This document shows, piece by piece, positions 1-5,255 of a stretch of 6,306 bases of DNA. Source of the stretch: Oscillibacter sp. (GTDB lineage Bacteria > Bacillota > Clostridia > Oscillospirales > Oscillospiraceae); assembly GCA_020025415.1 (NCBI GenBank), contig JAHHSB010000078.1, forward strand, positions 1 through 6,306, written 5' to 3'. Within the stretch, counting starts at the first letter, position 1; each line of letters begins with the position of its first letter. The position numbers were made by a program, and so were the translations under genes. The notes under the pieces were generated by a model that worked only from the letters and a program-made list of their open reading frames with translations, did no database searches and was not told the origin of the DNA.

Positions 1-1
1 T

Positions 2-601
2 ATCTTGCTGGACGAGCCCTTTTCCGCCCTGGACGGTTTTTTGAAAGACCAGCTGGAGCTGGAGCTGCGGGAGTACCTGGCCGACTTCCCCGGCACGATG
101 ATCTGGGTCTCTCACGACTTGGGGGAAGTCTACCGCAACTGTCCCCGGGTGTGCGTCCTTCACCGGGGCTGCTCCGCTCCCGTGCGCCCCATGGCGGAGC
201 TGTTCGCCCGACCGCAGATGGAATCGGCCGCCCGGCTGACGGGCTGCAAGAGCTTTACCGCCGCCCAGGTCACCGGGGAGCAGGCGGAGCTGCCCGCCTG
301 GGGTCTGCGCCTGCGCTGCGCTCATCCGGTTTCCGGCGCGGAACTGGCGGGCCTGCGGCCTGGGAGCCTCCGCCCCGCCCGAGAGGGGGAGGAAAACGCC
401 TTTTTCTGCCGGGTGGAGCGGGTAGTCAACGACGTGTCCGGAATGGTGCTGCTGCTCCGCCCCCAGAGTGCGGAGCTGAATTCCCCAGCCTTGCGCATGG
501 AGCTGCCGGATCGGGAGTGGTCCTCCCTGGGCACCCCGGCGGAGCTGTGGGTCCGGGTGGCACCGGAGGATATTTTGCTGCTGCGAAAGGATGAACCATG
601 A
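2..601 (+). CDS. modC: Molybdate ABC transporter ATP-binding protein, C-terminal part (5' end outside the window)
   Basis: The gene enters from the left edge, so only its last 199 residues are visible. They begin inside the Walker B segment (ILLDEP), followed by the D-loop SALD and the H-loop histidine in WVSHD, about 37 residues in. The Walker A and ABC signature motifs lie upstream of the window. After the nucleotide-binding domain comes the linker RLTGCKSF, then a region of about 85 residues (RPGSLRP, CRVERVVND, LWVRVAPEDI) that follows the layout of the TOBE/mop-like oxyanion-sensing domain of ModC proteins. ModC hydrolyses ATP on the cytoplasmic face to drive molybdate or tungstate import through ModB with the binding protein ModA. 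The stop codon overlaps the start of the molybdenum cofactor gene by ATGA, which supports molybdate over other oxyanions. A TTG at position 5 could be taken for a start but is an internal Leu codon of Walker B. Substrate assignment is from family and context. Confidence 0.88.
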   Translation: MLLDEPFSALDGFLKDQLELELREYLADFPGTMIWVSHDLGEVYRNCPRVCVLHRGCSAPVRPMAELFARPQMESAARLTGCKSFTAAQVTGEQAELPAWGLRLRCAHPVSGAELAGLRPGSLRPAREGEENAFFCRVERVVNDVSGMVLLLRPQSAELNSPALRMELPDREWSSLGTPAELWVRVAPEDILLLRKDEP

Positions 602-1101
602 TGAATTACCGCGCTTTTGTACTCACCGTCAGTGACCGGAGCTTTCGGGACGAACGGCCCGACAGTACCGGTCCGGCGGTGGAAGCTGCCCTGGAGGCGG
701 CGGGCTTTGTTATCGCCGGCCGGGGCCTGGTGCCTGACGAGCAGCCCCAGATCGAGGCGGCCCTGCGGGCGGCGGCGGACGAGGGGAAAGCAGAGCTGAT
801 CGTCACCACCGGCGGCACCGGCTTTGCCCCCCGAGACGTGACGCCGGAGGCAACGCTTTGCGTGTGTGAGCGGCTGGCCCCCGGGATTCCGGAGGCCATG
901 CGGGCCGCCAGTGCCGCCATCACCAACCGGGCCATGCTCTCCCGGGCCCAGGCGGGCATCCGGGGCGGCAGCCTGATCATCAACCTCCCCGGCTCCCCCA
1001 AGGCCGCCCGGGAGAATCTGGAGGCCGTGCTTCCCGCCCTGCCCCACGGGCTGGAGATGCTCTCCGGCCGTCCGGCGGACTGCGCCCACACCCAGAGCTA
1101 A
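598..1101 (+). CDS. mogA: Molybdopterin adenylyltransferase-type protein, MogA/MoaB family
   Basis: A 167-residue single-domain protein of the MoCF_biosynth fold, the usual length for MogA/MoaB. Visible family motifs are SDRS (12-15), DSTGP (22-26), VPDEQPQI (45-52), the nucleotide-binding TTGGTGFAPRDVTPE (70-84), and NLPGSPKAARENL (129-141) leading to HGLEML. MogA adenylates molybdopterin in the cytoplasm to prepare it for Mo insertion by MoeA. MoaB paralogues share these motifs, so the exact role within the family is not settled by sequence alone. The start is one of two tandem ATG codons (598 or 601). ATG598 overlaps the modC stop as ATGA, implying translational coupling, and AAAGG at 586-590 is a plausible ribosome binding site. 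The unit ends here: a strong terminator begins 25 bases after the stop. Co-transcription with molybdate import couples metal uptake to cofactor assembly. Confidence 0.9.
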   Translation: MMNYRAFVLTVSDRSFRDERPDSTGPAVEAALEAAGFVIAGRGLVPDEQPQIEAALRAAADEGKAELIVTTGGTGFAPRDVTPEATLCVCERLAPGIPEAMRAASAAITNRAMLSRAQAGIRGGSLIINLPGSPKAARENLEAVLPALPHGLEMLSGRPADCAHTQS

Positions 1102-1125
1102 ATGTTCAACAGACCGATCCCTCCC

Positions 1126-1176
1126 AAAAAGGAAACGCTCCCACCGGCTCATAGCCGATGGGAGCGTTTCCTTTTT
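1126..1176. terminator. Bidirectional intrinsic terminator between mogA and fhs
   Basis: The arms 1126-1143 and 1159-1176 are perfect 18-base inverted repeats. Inside them, 1145-1149 pairs with 1153-1157 around a three-base loop. The left arm starts with AAAAA and the right arm ends with TTTTT, so each strand carries a U-tract at the 3' side of the hairpin. It can therefore end mogA transcription (stop at 1101, plus) and fhs transcription (stop at 1189, minus). On either strand part of the U-tract can also pair with the opposite A-tract. Confidence 0.93.
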
Positions 1177-1188
1177 GCTGTTTGGAAA

Positions 1189-2862
1189 TCAGAACAGTCC
1201 GGAGATCTTCCCGTCCTCGTCCACGTCGATCTTCTCTGCGGCGGGCACCTTGGGCAGACCCGGCATGGTCATAATGTCGCCAGTCAGGGCCACGATGAAG
1301 CCCGCGCCGGCGGAGACCTTCAGGCTCCGAACGGTGATCTGGAAGCCGGTGGGCGCACCCAGCAGGGAGGCGTCGTCGGAGAAGGAGTACTGGGTCTTGG
1401 CCATGCAGATGGGCAGCTTGTCATAGCCCAGATCCTGGAGCTGCTTGAGCTGCTTTTTGGCGTTGGCAGTGAGATCCACCCCGTCGGCGTGGTAGATCTT
1501 GGTAGCGATGGCCTGGAGCTTATCCTCGATAGAGGCCTCCGCGTCATAGCAGTAGTGGAAGTCGCTGGGCTGCTCGCACAGGCGCAGCACCTCCTCGGCC
1601 AGGGCCTGGCCGCCCTCGCCGCCCTTGGCCCAGACCTCGCTGAGAGCCACGTTGACCCCCAGGGCCCGGCAGCGGTCCTCCACCAGCTTCAGCTCGGCGG
1701 CAGTGTCGGTGGGGAAGGCGTTGATGGCCACCACGCAGGGCAGGCCGTAAACGCCGGTGATGTTTTCCACATGGCGCAGCAGGTTGGGCAGGCCCTTTTC
1801 CAGCGCCTCCAGATTCTCCTGGTTCAGATCCGGCTTAGCCACACCGCCGTGGTGCTTCAGGGCCCGCACTGTAGCCACGACCACCACCGCGTCAGGGTGG
1901 AATCCCGCCGCCCGGCACTTAATGTCCAGGAACTTCTCCGCGCCCAGGTCGGCGCCGAAGCCGGCCTCGGTGATCACATAGTCCCCCAGCTTCAGCGCCG
2001 TATCCGTGGCGGTGACGGAGTTGCAGCCGTGGGCGATGTTGGCGAAGGGGCCACCGTGGATCAGGGCAGGGGTGTGCTCCAGGGTCTGGACCAGGTTGGG
2101 CTTGATGGCGTCTTTGAGCAGCGCAGCCATAGCGCCCTCGGCGTGCAGGTCCGCCGCGGTGACAGGCTTATCGTCCCGGGTATAGGCCACCACCATCCGG
2201 GCCAGGCGCTCCTTGAGGTCGGTCAGGCTGGTAGCCAGGCACAGCACCGCCATGATCTCCGAGGCCACGGTGATGTCGAACCCGTCCTCCCGGGGGACGC
2301 CGTTGACCTTGCCGCCCAGACCGCAGATGATGTTGCGCAGCTGCCGGTCGTTCATATCCACGCAGCGCTTCCAGGTGATCTTGCGCACATCGATATTCAG
2401 GGCGTTGCCCTGCTGAATGTGGTTATCCAGCATGGCAGCCAGCAGGTTGTTGGCCGCGCCGATGGCGTGGAAGTCACCGGTGAAGTGAAGGTTGATGTCC
2501 TCCATGGGCACCACCTGGGCATAGCCGCCGCCGGCCGCACCGCCCTTGACGCCGAACACCGGGCCCAGGGAGGGCTCCCGCAGACACAGCACCGCCTGCT
2601 TGCCCAGACGGGACAGGGCGTCAGCCAGGCCCACGCTGGTGGTGGTCTTGCCCTCGCCGGCGGGGGTGGGGTTGATGGCCGTCACCAGGATCAGCTTGCC
2701 CTTGCGGGGGGTGTTTTTCAGGGCATGGATATCCAGCTTGGCCTTGGTGCGTCCGTAAGGCTCCAGGGCTTCCTCTCCCACGCCCAGCTTCTGGGCGATC
2801 TGGGTAATGGGCAGCATCGTTGCCGCCTGGGCGATTTCAATATCGGTCTTGATCTCCATCAT
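1189..2862 (-). CDS. fhs: Formate--tetrahydrofolate ligase (10-formyl-THF synthetase)
   Basis: The cytoplasmic enzyme joins formate to tetrahydrofolate using ATP to make 10-formyl-THF. In anaerobes this feeds purine and formyl-Met synthesis, and in acetogens the methyl branch of the Wood-Ljungdahl pathway. At 557 residues it is full length for the family. Visible landmarks are the P-loop-like [11 protein letters not shown] (65-75), LREPSLGP (94-101), [21 protein letters not shown] (from 106), and the conserved C-terminal stretch [12 protein letters not shown] (527-538) ending in GKISGLF. There are two tandem ATG codons (2862 and 2859). An AAAGGAG at 2869-2875 lies 6 bases before the first and 9 before the second, so the start may be either. 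It is monocistronic here, with its own promoter upstream and the shared terminator downstream. Presence of fhs alone does not show acetogenesis, because many fermenting clostridia carry it. No frameshift or missing key region is seen. Confidence 0.98.
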   Translation of the reverse strand: MMEIKTDIEIAQAATMLPITQIAQKLGVGEEALEPYGRTKAKLDIHALKNTPRKGKLILVTAINPTPAGEGKTTTSVGLADALSRLGKQAVLCLREPSLGPVFGVKGGAAGGGYAQVVPMEDINLHFTGDFHAIGAANNLLAAMLDNHIQQGNALNIDVRKITWKRCVDMNDRQLRNIICGLGGKVNGVPREDGFDITVASEIMAVLCLATSLTDLKERLARMVVAYTRDDKPVTAADLHAEGAMAALLKDAIKPNLVQTLEHTPALIHGGPFANIAHGCNSVTATDTALKLGDYVITEAGFGADLGAEKFLDIKCRAAGFHPDAVVVVATVRALKHHGGVAKPDLNQENLEALEKGLPNLLRHVENITGVYGLPCVVAINAFPTDTAAELKLVEDRCRALGVNVALSEVWAKGGEGGQALAEEVLRLCEQPSDFHYCYDAEASIEDKLQAIATKIYHADGVDLTANAKKQLKQLQDLGYDKLPICMAKTQYSFSDDASLLGAPTGFQITVRSLKVSAGAGFIVALTGDIMTMPGLPKVPAAEKIDVDEDGKISGLF

Positions 2863-2868
2863 CGTTCA

Positions 2869-2876
2869 CTCCTTTT
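2869..2876 (-). promoter_or_regulatory. Ribosome binding site of fhs
   Basis: On the minus strand the sequence reads AAAAGGAG, a strong Shine-Dalgarno match. It sits 6 bases before the first and 9 bases before the second of the tandem ATG codons of fhs. Confidence 0.85.
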
Positions 2877-2924
2877 GATCAGTTGACAGGTTGTGGAAAG
2901 GCGGAAAGTATCCTCTGTTTTTTT

Positions 2925-2953
2925 ATTGTACCATACTTTTCCCTTTCTGTCTT
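2925..2953 (-). promoter_or_regulatory. Predicted sigma-A promoter of fhs
   Basis: Read on the minus strand, AAGACA (2948-2953, four of six matches to TTGACA) is followed after 17 bases by TACAAT (2925-2930, five of six matches to TATAAT). The bases TGG directly before the -10 make it an extended -10. Transcription would start near 2918, giving a leader of roughly 55 bases to the fhs start. It lies in the only AT-rich part of this intergenic region. Confidence 0.6.
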
Positions 2954-3021
2954 GTCTGGCGGCGGAAAAAGTTTAAAAACAGGCGATGCAGCCTCCGCTC
3001 CGCCGTCCCGCCCGGCGGGGC

Positions 3022-3050
3022 TTGCACCGGGGAAGCTTTTCCGGTACAAT
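3022..3050 (+). promoter_or_regulatory. Predicted sigma-A promoter of trmO
   Basis: TTGCAC (3022-3027) and TACAAT (3045-3050) are separated by 17 bases. The -10 matches consensus at five of six positions and the -35 at four of six. Transcription would start near 3057, leaving a short leader of about 24 bases that holds the AGGAGG ribosome binding site. Confidence 0.65.
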
Positions 3051-3066
3051 GAAGGCATCTTACACT

Positions 3067-3072
3067 AGGAGG
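3067..3072 (+). promoter_or_regulatory. Ribosome binding site of trmO
   Basis: A perfect AGGAGG lies 8 bases before the ATG at 3081 and fixes that start. Confidence 0.88.
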
Positions 3073-3080
3073 CACAGCCC

Positions 3081-3770
3081 ATGGAGCAGACCGTTCCCCT
3101 GAAGATCATCGCCCGGATCCGCAGCGATTTTCCCACCAAATTCGGCATTCCCCGCCAGAGCGGACTGGTGGAGTCCATCCGGGCTCGGATCGTCTTTGAG
3201 CCTCCCTATCGCAACCCCGACACCCTGCGGGGGCTGGAGGGCTTTTCCCACATCTGGCTGATCTGGGAGTTTTCCCAGGCGGTGCGCAGCGACTGGTCCC
3301 CCACGGTACGTCCGCCCCGGCTGGGGGGCAACACCCGTATGGGGGTGTTCGCCACCCGTTCCCCCTTCCGGCCCAACCCCATCGGCCTGTCTTCCGTCCG
3401 GCTGGAGGAGATATCCCTCCACGGCCCCGAGGGGCCCACGCTGGTGGTCTCCGGCGCGGACCTGATGGACGGCACCCCCATTTTCGACATCAAGCCCTAT
3501 GTCCCCTATGCCGACAGCCATCCCGAGGCCGCCGGCGGCTTTGCTTCCGTCCGGGCGGAGCCCTCGCTGCAGGTGGAGTTTCCCCCGGAACTGCTGACCA
3601 AAGTACCAGAGGATCGCCGGGCTGCCCTGGAAGGGGTGCTGGCCCTGGATCCCCGGCCGTCCTATCAGAATCAGCCCAGCCGGGTCTACGGCATGGAATT
3701 TGCCGGGCTGGAGATCCGCTTCACCGTGGAGGGTGAGCTTCTGCGGGTAGTGTCGGTAGAGCCCCGATAA
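3081..3770 (+). CDS. trmO: tRNA (N6-threonylcarbamoyladenosine37-N6)-methyltransferase TrmO
   Basis: A 229-residue protein, close to the length of E. coli TrmO (formerly TsaA/YaeB). Members use S-adenosylmethionine to methylate N6 of t6A at position 37 of threonine tRNA, which tunes decoding. Family motifs are KFGIPRQSGL (20-29), GFSHIWLIWEF (54-64), GVFATRSPFRPNPIGLS (88-104), DGTPIFDIKPYVPYAD (130-145) and, in the C-terminal domain, DPRPSYQ (190-196) followed by YGM (203-205). The N-terminal part is the beta-barrel SAM-binding domain of the UPF0066 family, and the last 60-70 residues fit the small C-terminal domain. It has its own promoter and an ideal ribosome binding site, and is followed within a few bases by a terminator, so it appears to be monocistronic. 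Function is by homology of motifs. Some clostridial members are annotated only as SAM-dependent methyltransferases, and the tRNA substrate here is untested. Confidence 0.94.
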   Translation: MEQTVPLKIIARIRSDFPTKFGIPRQSGLVESIRARIVFEPPYRNPDTLRGLEGFSHIWLIWEFSQAVRSDWSPTVRPPRLGGNTRMGVFATRSPFRPNPIGLSSVRLEEISLHGPEGPTLVVSGADLMDGTPIFDIKPYVPYADSHPEAAGGFASVRAEPSLQVEFPPELLTKVPEDRRAALEGVLALDPRPSYQNQPSRVYGMEFAGLEIRFTVEGELLRVVSVEPR

Positions 3771-3772
3771 GC

Positions 3773-3806
3773 AAACCCCCTCCCTGGGATCAGGGAGGGG
3801 GTTTTT
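3773..3806. terminator. Intrinsic terminator of trmO, shared with the convergent XRE gene
   Basis: A perfect 14-bp stem (3773-3786 with 3791-3804) closes a GGAT loop and runs into TTTTT at 3802-3806 on the plus strand, 2 bases after the trmO stop. On the minus strand the same hairpin lies directly after the stop of the XRE gene at 3808 and is followed by the weaker T-rich TTTGCTTAT, so two-way use is likely but less efficient in that direction. Confidence 0.92.
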
Positions 3807-3807
3807 G

Positions 3808-4014
3808 TTACCGCGCGCCGGGCTCACCGGGGGAAAAGAGGGCATCCACCGTGCACTGCAGCTCCCGGGCCAGGTAGAACGCCAGGGCCAGGGTGGGGTC
3901 GTACTTGTTATTCTCAATGGCGTTGATGGTCTGCCTGGACACGCCGCAGCGCCGGGCCAGCTCCTCCTGAGAAAGGCCCAGTTCCTTTCTCCGCGCCCGA
4001 ATCTCGTTTTCCAT
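3808..4014 (-). CDS. Small XRE/Cro-CI family helix-turn-helix regulator
   Basis: A 68-residue protein that is almost entirely one HTH_3 domain. IRARRKELGLSQEELARRCGVSRQTINAIENNKYDPTLALAFYLARELQC shows the family pattern, with SQEELARRCGVSRQTINAIE (15-34) holding the two helices of the DNA-binding motif, and a short tail of 8 residues after DALF. An upstream in-frame ATG (to 4053) would add 13 residues running back into the membrane-protein gene. The start at 4014 is preferred because homologues begin at ME(N)xIRxxR. The stop of the upstream membrane-protein gene is only 2 bases before this ATG, so the two are one transcript, probably translationally coupled, and GGTGG lies 7 bases upstream. 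It has no effector domain, so a sensor would have to be another protein, with the membrane partner an obvious candidate. The repeats at 4350-4426 are its likely operator (inference). Confidence 0.92.
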   Translation of the reverse strand: MENEIRARRKELGLSQEELARRCGVSRQTINAIENNKYDPTLALAFYLARELQCTVDALFSPGEPGAR

Positions 4015-4016
4015 GA

Positions 4017-4328
4017 TCAGCCACCATACTTCTTCCGGTAATAGAGCAGGCACAGGAAATAGATGATGGCCGTGGCCCCCAGCTGGACAAAGGGGTTATA
4101 GATCTCCATCTGCGCCACCCACTTGACCAGATCCACGAACATCAATCCCACAGCGGCCAGCAACGTGGCCGCGCTGGCCTTCCAGACCACCAGCTGCCTG
4201 CGTTCATCCCCCTGCCGCAGCAGCGAGACCACCATGCCCACATCCAGGATCGCCAGCCCCAGAAGCAGGCCCAGCCCCAGCGCCGCAGCCATTCCCTCAA
4301 TGCTTCCCATATTTTGCACCCAATCCAT
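4017..4328 (-). CDS. Small three-helix membrane protein paired with the XRE regulator, function unknown
   Basis: A 103-residue protein I do not recognise as a named family. Hydrophobic segments lie at about 13-37 (GMAAALGLGLLLGLAILDV...), 52-71 and 80-97. Between the first and second is a polar loop RQGDERRQ (38-45), and the tail is RKKYGG. The positive charges in the loop and tail suggest that both are cytoplasmic, although three helices would then require one segment to be read differently, so the topology is unresolved. It has no signal peptide and no catalytic motif. An AAAGGAG (4337-4343) sits 8 bases before the ATG, and the promoter with operator-like repeats is directly upstream. It is first in a two-gene unit with the XRE repressor. 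Such small HTH plus membrane-protein pairs are common in clostridia and bacilli, some with DUF2178- or DUF3796-like partners. A sensor or antirepressor role is only a guess. Confidence 0.82.
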   Translation of the reverse strand: MDWVQNMGSIEGMAAALGLGLLLGLAILDVGMVVSLLRQGDERRQLVVWKASAATLLAAVGLMFVDLVKWVAQMEIYNPFVQLGATAIIYFLCLLYYRKKYGG

Positions 4329-4349
4329 ATTCCCCGCTCCTTTCCACGC

Positions 4350-4381
4350 TTCAAAATGTAAAATTCTTTTGACATTTTGAA
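4350..4381. repeat. Inverted repeat A, probable operator of the XRE/membrane-protein unit
   Basis: The arms TTCAAAATGT (4350-4359) and ACATTTTGAA (4372-4381) are a perfect 10-base inverted repeat with a 12-base centre. The centre is itself AAAA-TTC-TTTT-G, so with one bulged G the dyad is almost continuous. It covers the predicted start of transcription and the edge of the -10 of the minus-strand promoter, the usual place for a repressor site. Confidence 0.72.
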
Positions 4382-4408
4382 ACTACCACAGCCTTTTTAA
4401 AATGTCAA
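4380..4408 (-). promoter_or_regulatory. Predicted promoter of the membrane-protein/XRE unit
   Basis: On the minus strand a perfect -35 TTGACA (4403-4408) is followed after 17 bases by TAGTTT (4380-4385), preceded by TGG, which gives an extended -10 to offset the weak hexamer. Transcription would begin near 4373, about 45 bases before the ATG. Both elements touch the inverted repeats, so occupancy of these repeats should block RNA polymerase. Confidence 0.5.
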
Positions 4409-4424
4409 GAGTTTTTGACATTTT
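4399..4424. repeat. Inverted repeat B, probable second operator overlapping the -35
   Basis: AAAATGTCAA (4399-4408) and TTGACATTTT (4415-4424) form a perfect 10-base inverted repeat with a 6-base centre. The right arm, extended to 4413-4426 (TTTTGACATTTTGA), is an exact 14-base direct copy of 4367-4380 in repeat A. The left arm contains the -35 hexamer TTGACA of the minus-strand promoter. Confidence 0.72.
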
Positions 4425-4437
4425 GAGGGAGAGAAAT

Positions 4438-4470
4438 CCGGAGGGCGGCCGTCTTTCGGCTGCCCTCCGG
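4438..4470 (-). terminator. Probable terminator of the flavoprotein gene
   Basis: CCGGAGGGC (4438-4446) pairs perfectly with 4462-4470, and 4448-4451 with 4457-4460, around a five-base loop. One mismatch (4447/4461) breaks the stem on the minus strand. The hairpin starts about 20 bases after the stop at 4490 and is followed on the minus strand by ATTTCTCTCCC, only a moderate U-tract, so termination may be incomplete and could read into the operator region. Confidence 0.6.
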
Positions 4471-4489
4471 CTCTTGCGGGTCTGCTTTT

Positions 4490-5110
4490 TCAGCGGATAA
4501 AGTTGGTTTTGACGGCGGGCTCGTAGGCCGGAGGCTCCACGCCCGCCTGGCGCCCGGCTTGGATGCACTGGAGCAGCCAGCCCAGGTTCTCCCCCAGGGT
4601 GCGCATGGTCTGCAAACCCTCGGCGTCCTGGAGCACCTCCTCGGGGGTGTTGCCGTGGACCTGGTTCCAGTACTGGGAGGGGACCACGGGCATATTGTTG
4701 ATGGTGAAGTACTTGTTCAGCCGGTCAAAGGCGGCGGAGGCCCCGCCCCGGCGGCAGGAGACCACCGCGGCCCCCGGCTTGCCGGACAGACGTCTGCCGG
4801 CGGAGTAGAACAGCCGATCCAAAAAGGCGGTCAGCTGGCCGCTGGGCCCGGCGTAATACACCGGGGAGCCCAGCACCACCGCGTCGAACTCGTCCAAGCG
4901 GGCAGCCAGTTCGTTCACCCGGTCGTGATAGATGCACTGACCCAGCTTGCGGCAGCCGCCGCAGGCCCGGCAGCCTGGGATCTCCCCGGTGCCGATCCAA
5001 TAGATCTCCGTCTCGATCCCCCGGGCGCTGAGGCTTTTTTCCACCTCCCGCAGGGCGGTATAGGTGCAGCCCTGTTCATGGGGGCTGCCATTGATCAGCA
5101 GTGCTTTCAT
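4490..5110 (-). CDS. Flavodoxin-fold NAD(P)H-dependent FMN reductase, iron-sulfur flavoprotein-like
   Basis: A 206-residue cytoplasmic flavoprotein of the NADPH-dependent FMN reductase (flavodoxin-like) family. It begins MKALLINGSPHEQGCT, the first strand and phosphate-binding loop for FMN, and GSPVYYAGPSGQLTAFLDRL (81-100) is the second flavin-contacting segment. Between them is a cysteine cluster at residues 47, 50, 53 and 59 (CX2CX2CX5C). This spacing fits the CX2CX2CX4-7C motif that binds a 4Fe-4S cluster in archaeal and clostridial iron-sulfur flavoproteins (Isf). The chosen start matches the family. An in-frame ATG at 5119 would add only MSL and has an equally good Shine-Dalgarno position (AGGAAAG at 5126-5132, against AGAGAGG at 5121-5127 for 5110), so either is possible. 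An earlier ATG at 5164 has no upstream support. The physiological electron donor and acceptor are unknown. The gene lies downstream of nrdDG on the same strand but is separated from it by hairpins. Confidence 0.88.
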   Translation of the reverse strand: MKALLINGSPHEQGCTYTALREVEKSLSARGIETEIYWIGTGEIPGCRACGGCRKLGQCIYHDRVNELAARLDEFDAVVLGSPVYYAGPSGQLTAFLDRLFYSAGRRLSGKPGAAVVSCRRGGASAAFDRLNKYFTINNMPVVPSQYWNQVHGNTPEEVLQDAEGLQTMRTLGENLGWLLQCIQAGRQAGVEPPAYEPAVKTNFIR

Positions 5111-5171
5111 CAAACTCATTCCTCTCTTTCCTAACGTGTTTGGCGGCGCGTTTTCATCCGTCATCTTCCTT

Positions 5172-5177
5172 ACTATA
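5172..5177 (-). promoter_or_regulatory. Possible -10 box for the flavoprotein gene
   Basis: TATAGT on the minus strand matches the -10 consensus at five of six positions and lies about 60 bases before the start at 5110. No acceptable -35 is present, because the expected position falls inside the hairpin at 5182-5207, so this is weak. Read-through from nrdDG is the alternative. Confidence 0.28.
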
Positions 5178-5181
5178 TGCC

Positions 5182-5207
5182 TCCGGCGGGGAAAATCCCC
5201 CGCCGGA
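5182..5207 (-). terminator. Second of two tandem hairpins downstream of nrdG
   Basis: The ten bases 5182-5191 (TCCGGCGGGG) pair perfectly with 5198-5207 around a six-base loop. On the minus strand it is followed by GGCATATAG, not a U-tract, so it may act as a backup terminator, an RNA-stabilising structure or a pause site. Confidence 0.45.
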
Positions 5208-5211
5208 ACAG

Positions 5212-5250
5212 CCGGAAAGCCTCCGCCCCTTCCGGGCGGAGGCTTTCCGG
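5212..5250 (-). terminator. Strong hairpin directly after nrdG, probable terminator
   Basis: A perfect 17-bp stem (5212-5228 with 5234-5250) with a five-base loop starts 5 bases beyond the nrdG stop. The minus-strand 3' arm ends GGCTTTCCGG and is followed by CTGTT, so there is no real U-tract outside the stem. Position and stability favour transcription termination or 3'-end protection of the nrdDG message. Confidence 0.6.
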
Positions 5251-5255
5251 TACGC

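Noticed and set aside
322..1152. Long minus-strand open frames opposite modC and mogA (322-1152 and 606-1091).
   Set aside because: They lie opposite two well-recognised genes, their products are Arg/Gly/Ser-rich with no family features, and they arise from high GC content.
1102..2886. A 594-codon open frame on the plus strand, starting directly after the mogA stop and antisense to the whole of fhs.
   Set aside because: Its codons are in register with those of fhs, so a stop would need a TTA, CTA or TCA codon in fhs, and GC-biased codon use avoids these. The translation is low-complexity and rich in Gly, Gln, His and Val, matches no family I know, has no ribosome binding site and runs through the terminator hairpin.
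2883..3068. A plus-strand frame of 61 codons with a perfect TTGACA at 2883-2888 in the fhs-trmO spacer.
   Set aside because: No acceptable -10 is found at normal spacing after TTGACA. The frame has no ribosome binding site, and it runs over both predicted promoters.
2877..3080. A possible folate or SAM riboswitch ahead of fhs or trmO.
   Set aside because: The predicted leaders (about 55 and 24 bases) are too short for known riboswitches of these classes, and no matching conserved core or terminator pair is seen.
3060..3917. A 285-codon minus-strand frame opposite trmO.
   Set aside because: It overlaps trmO, the terminator and the XRE gene in another frame. Its product has no recognisable domain, whereas both overlapped genes are clear.
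4017..4328. Toxin-antitoxin system reading of the XRE/membrane-protein pair.
   Set aside because: The membrane protein is larger and has more helices than typical small membrane toxins, and no sequence feature points to toxicity. Gene order and an autoregulated promoter alone are not enough.
4350..4426. CRISPR array or phage attachment site reading of the repeats.
   Set aside because: The repeats are 10-14 bases, in both orientations, with short unequal spacing and no unique spacers, and no integrase or cas gene is near.
4559..5134. A 191-codon plus-strand frame opposite the flavoprotein gene.
   Set aside because: It is the antisense shadow of a clear FMN-binding protein gene, and its composition is Gly/Ala/Gln/His-rich like the other shadows.
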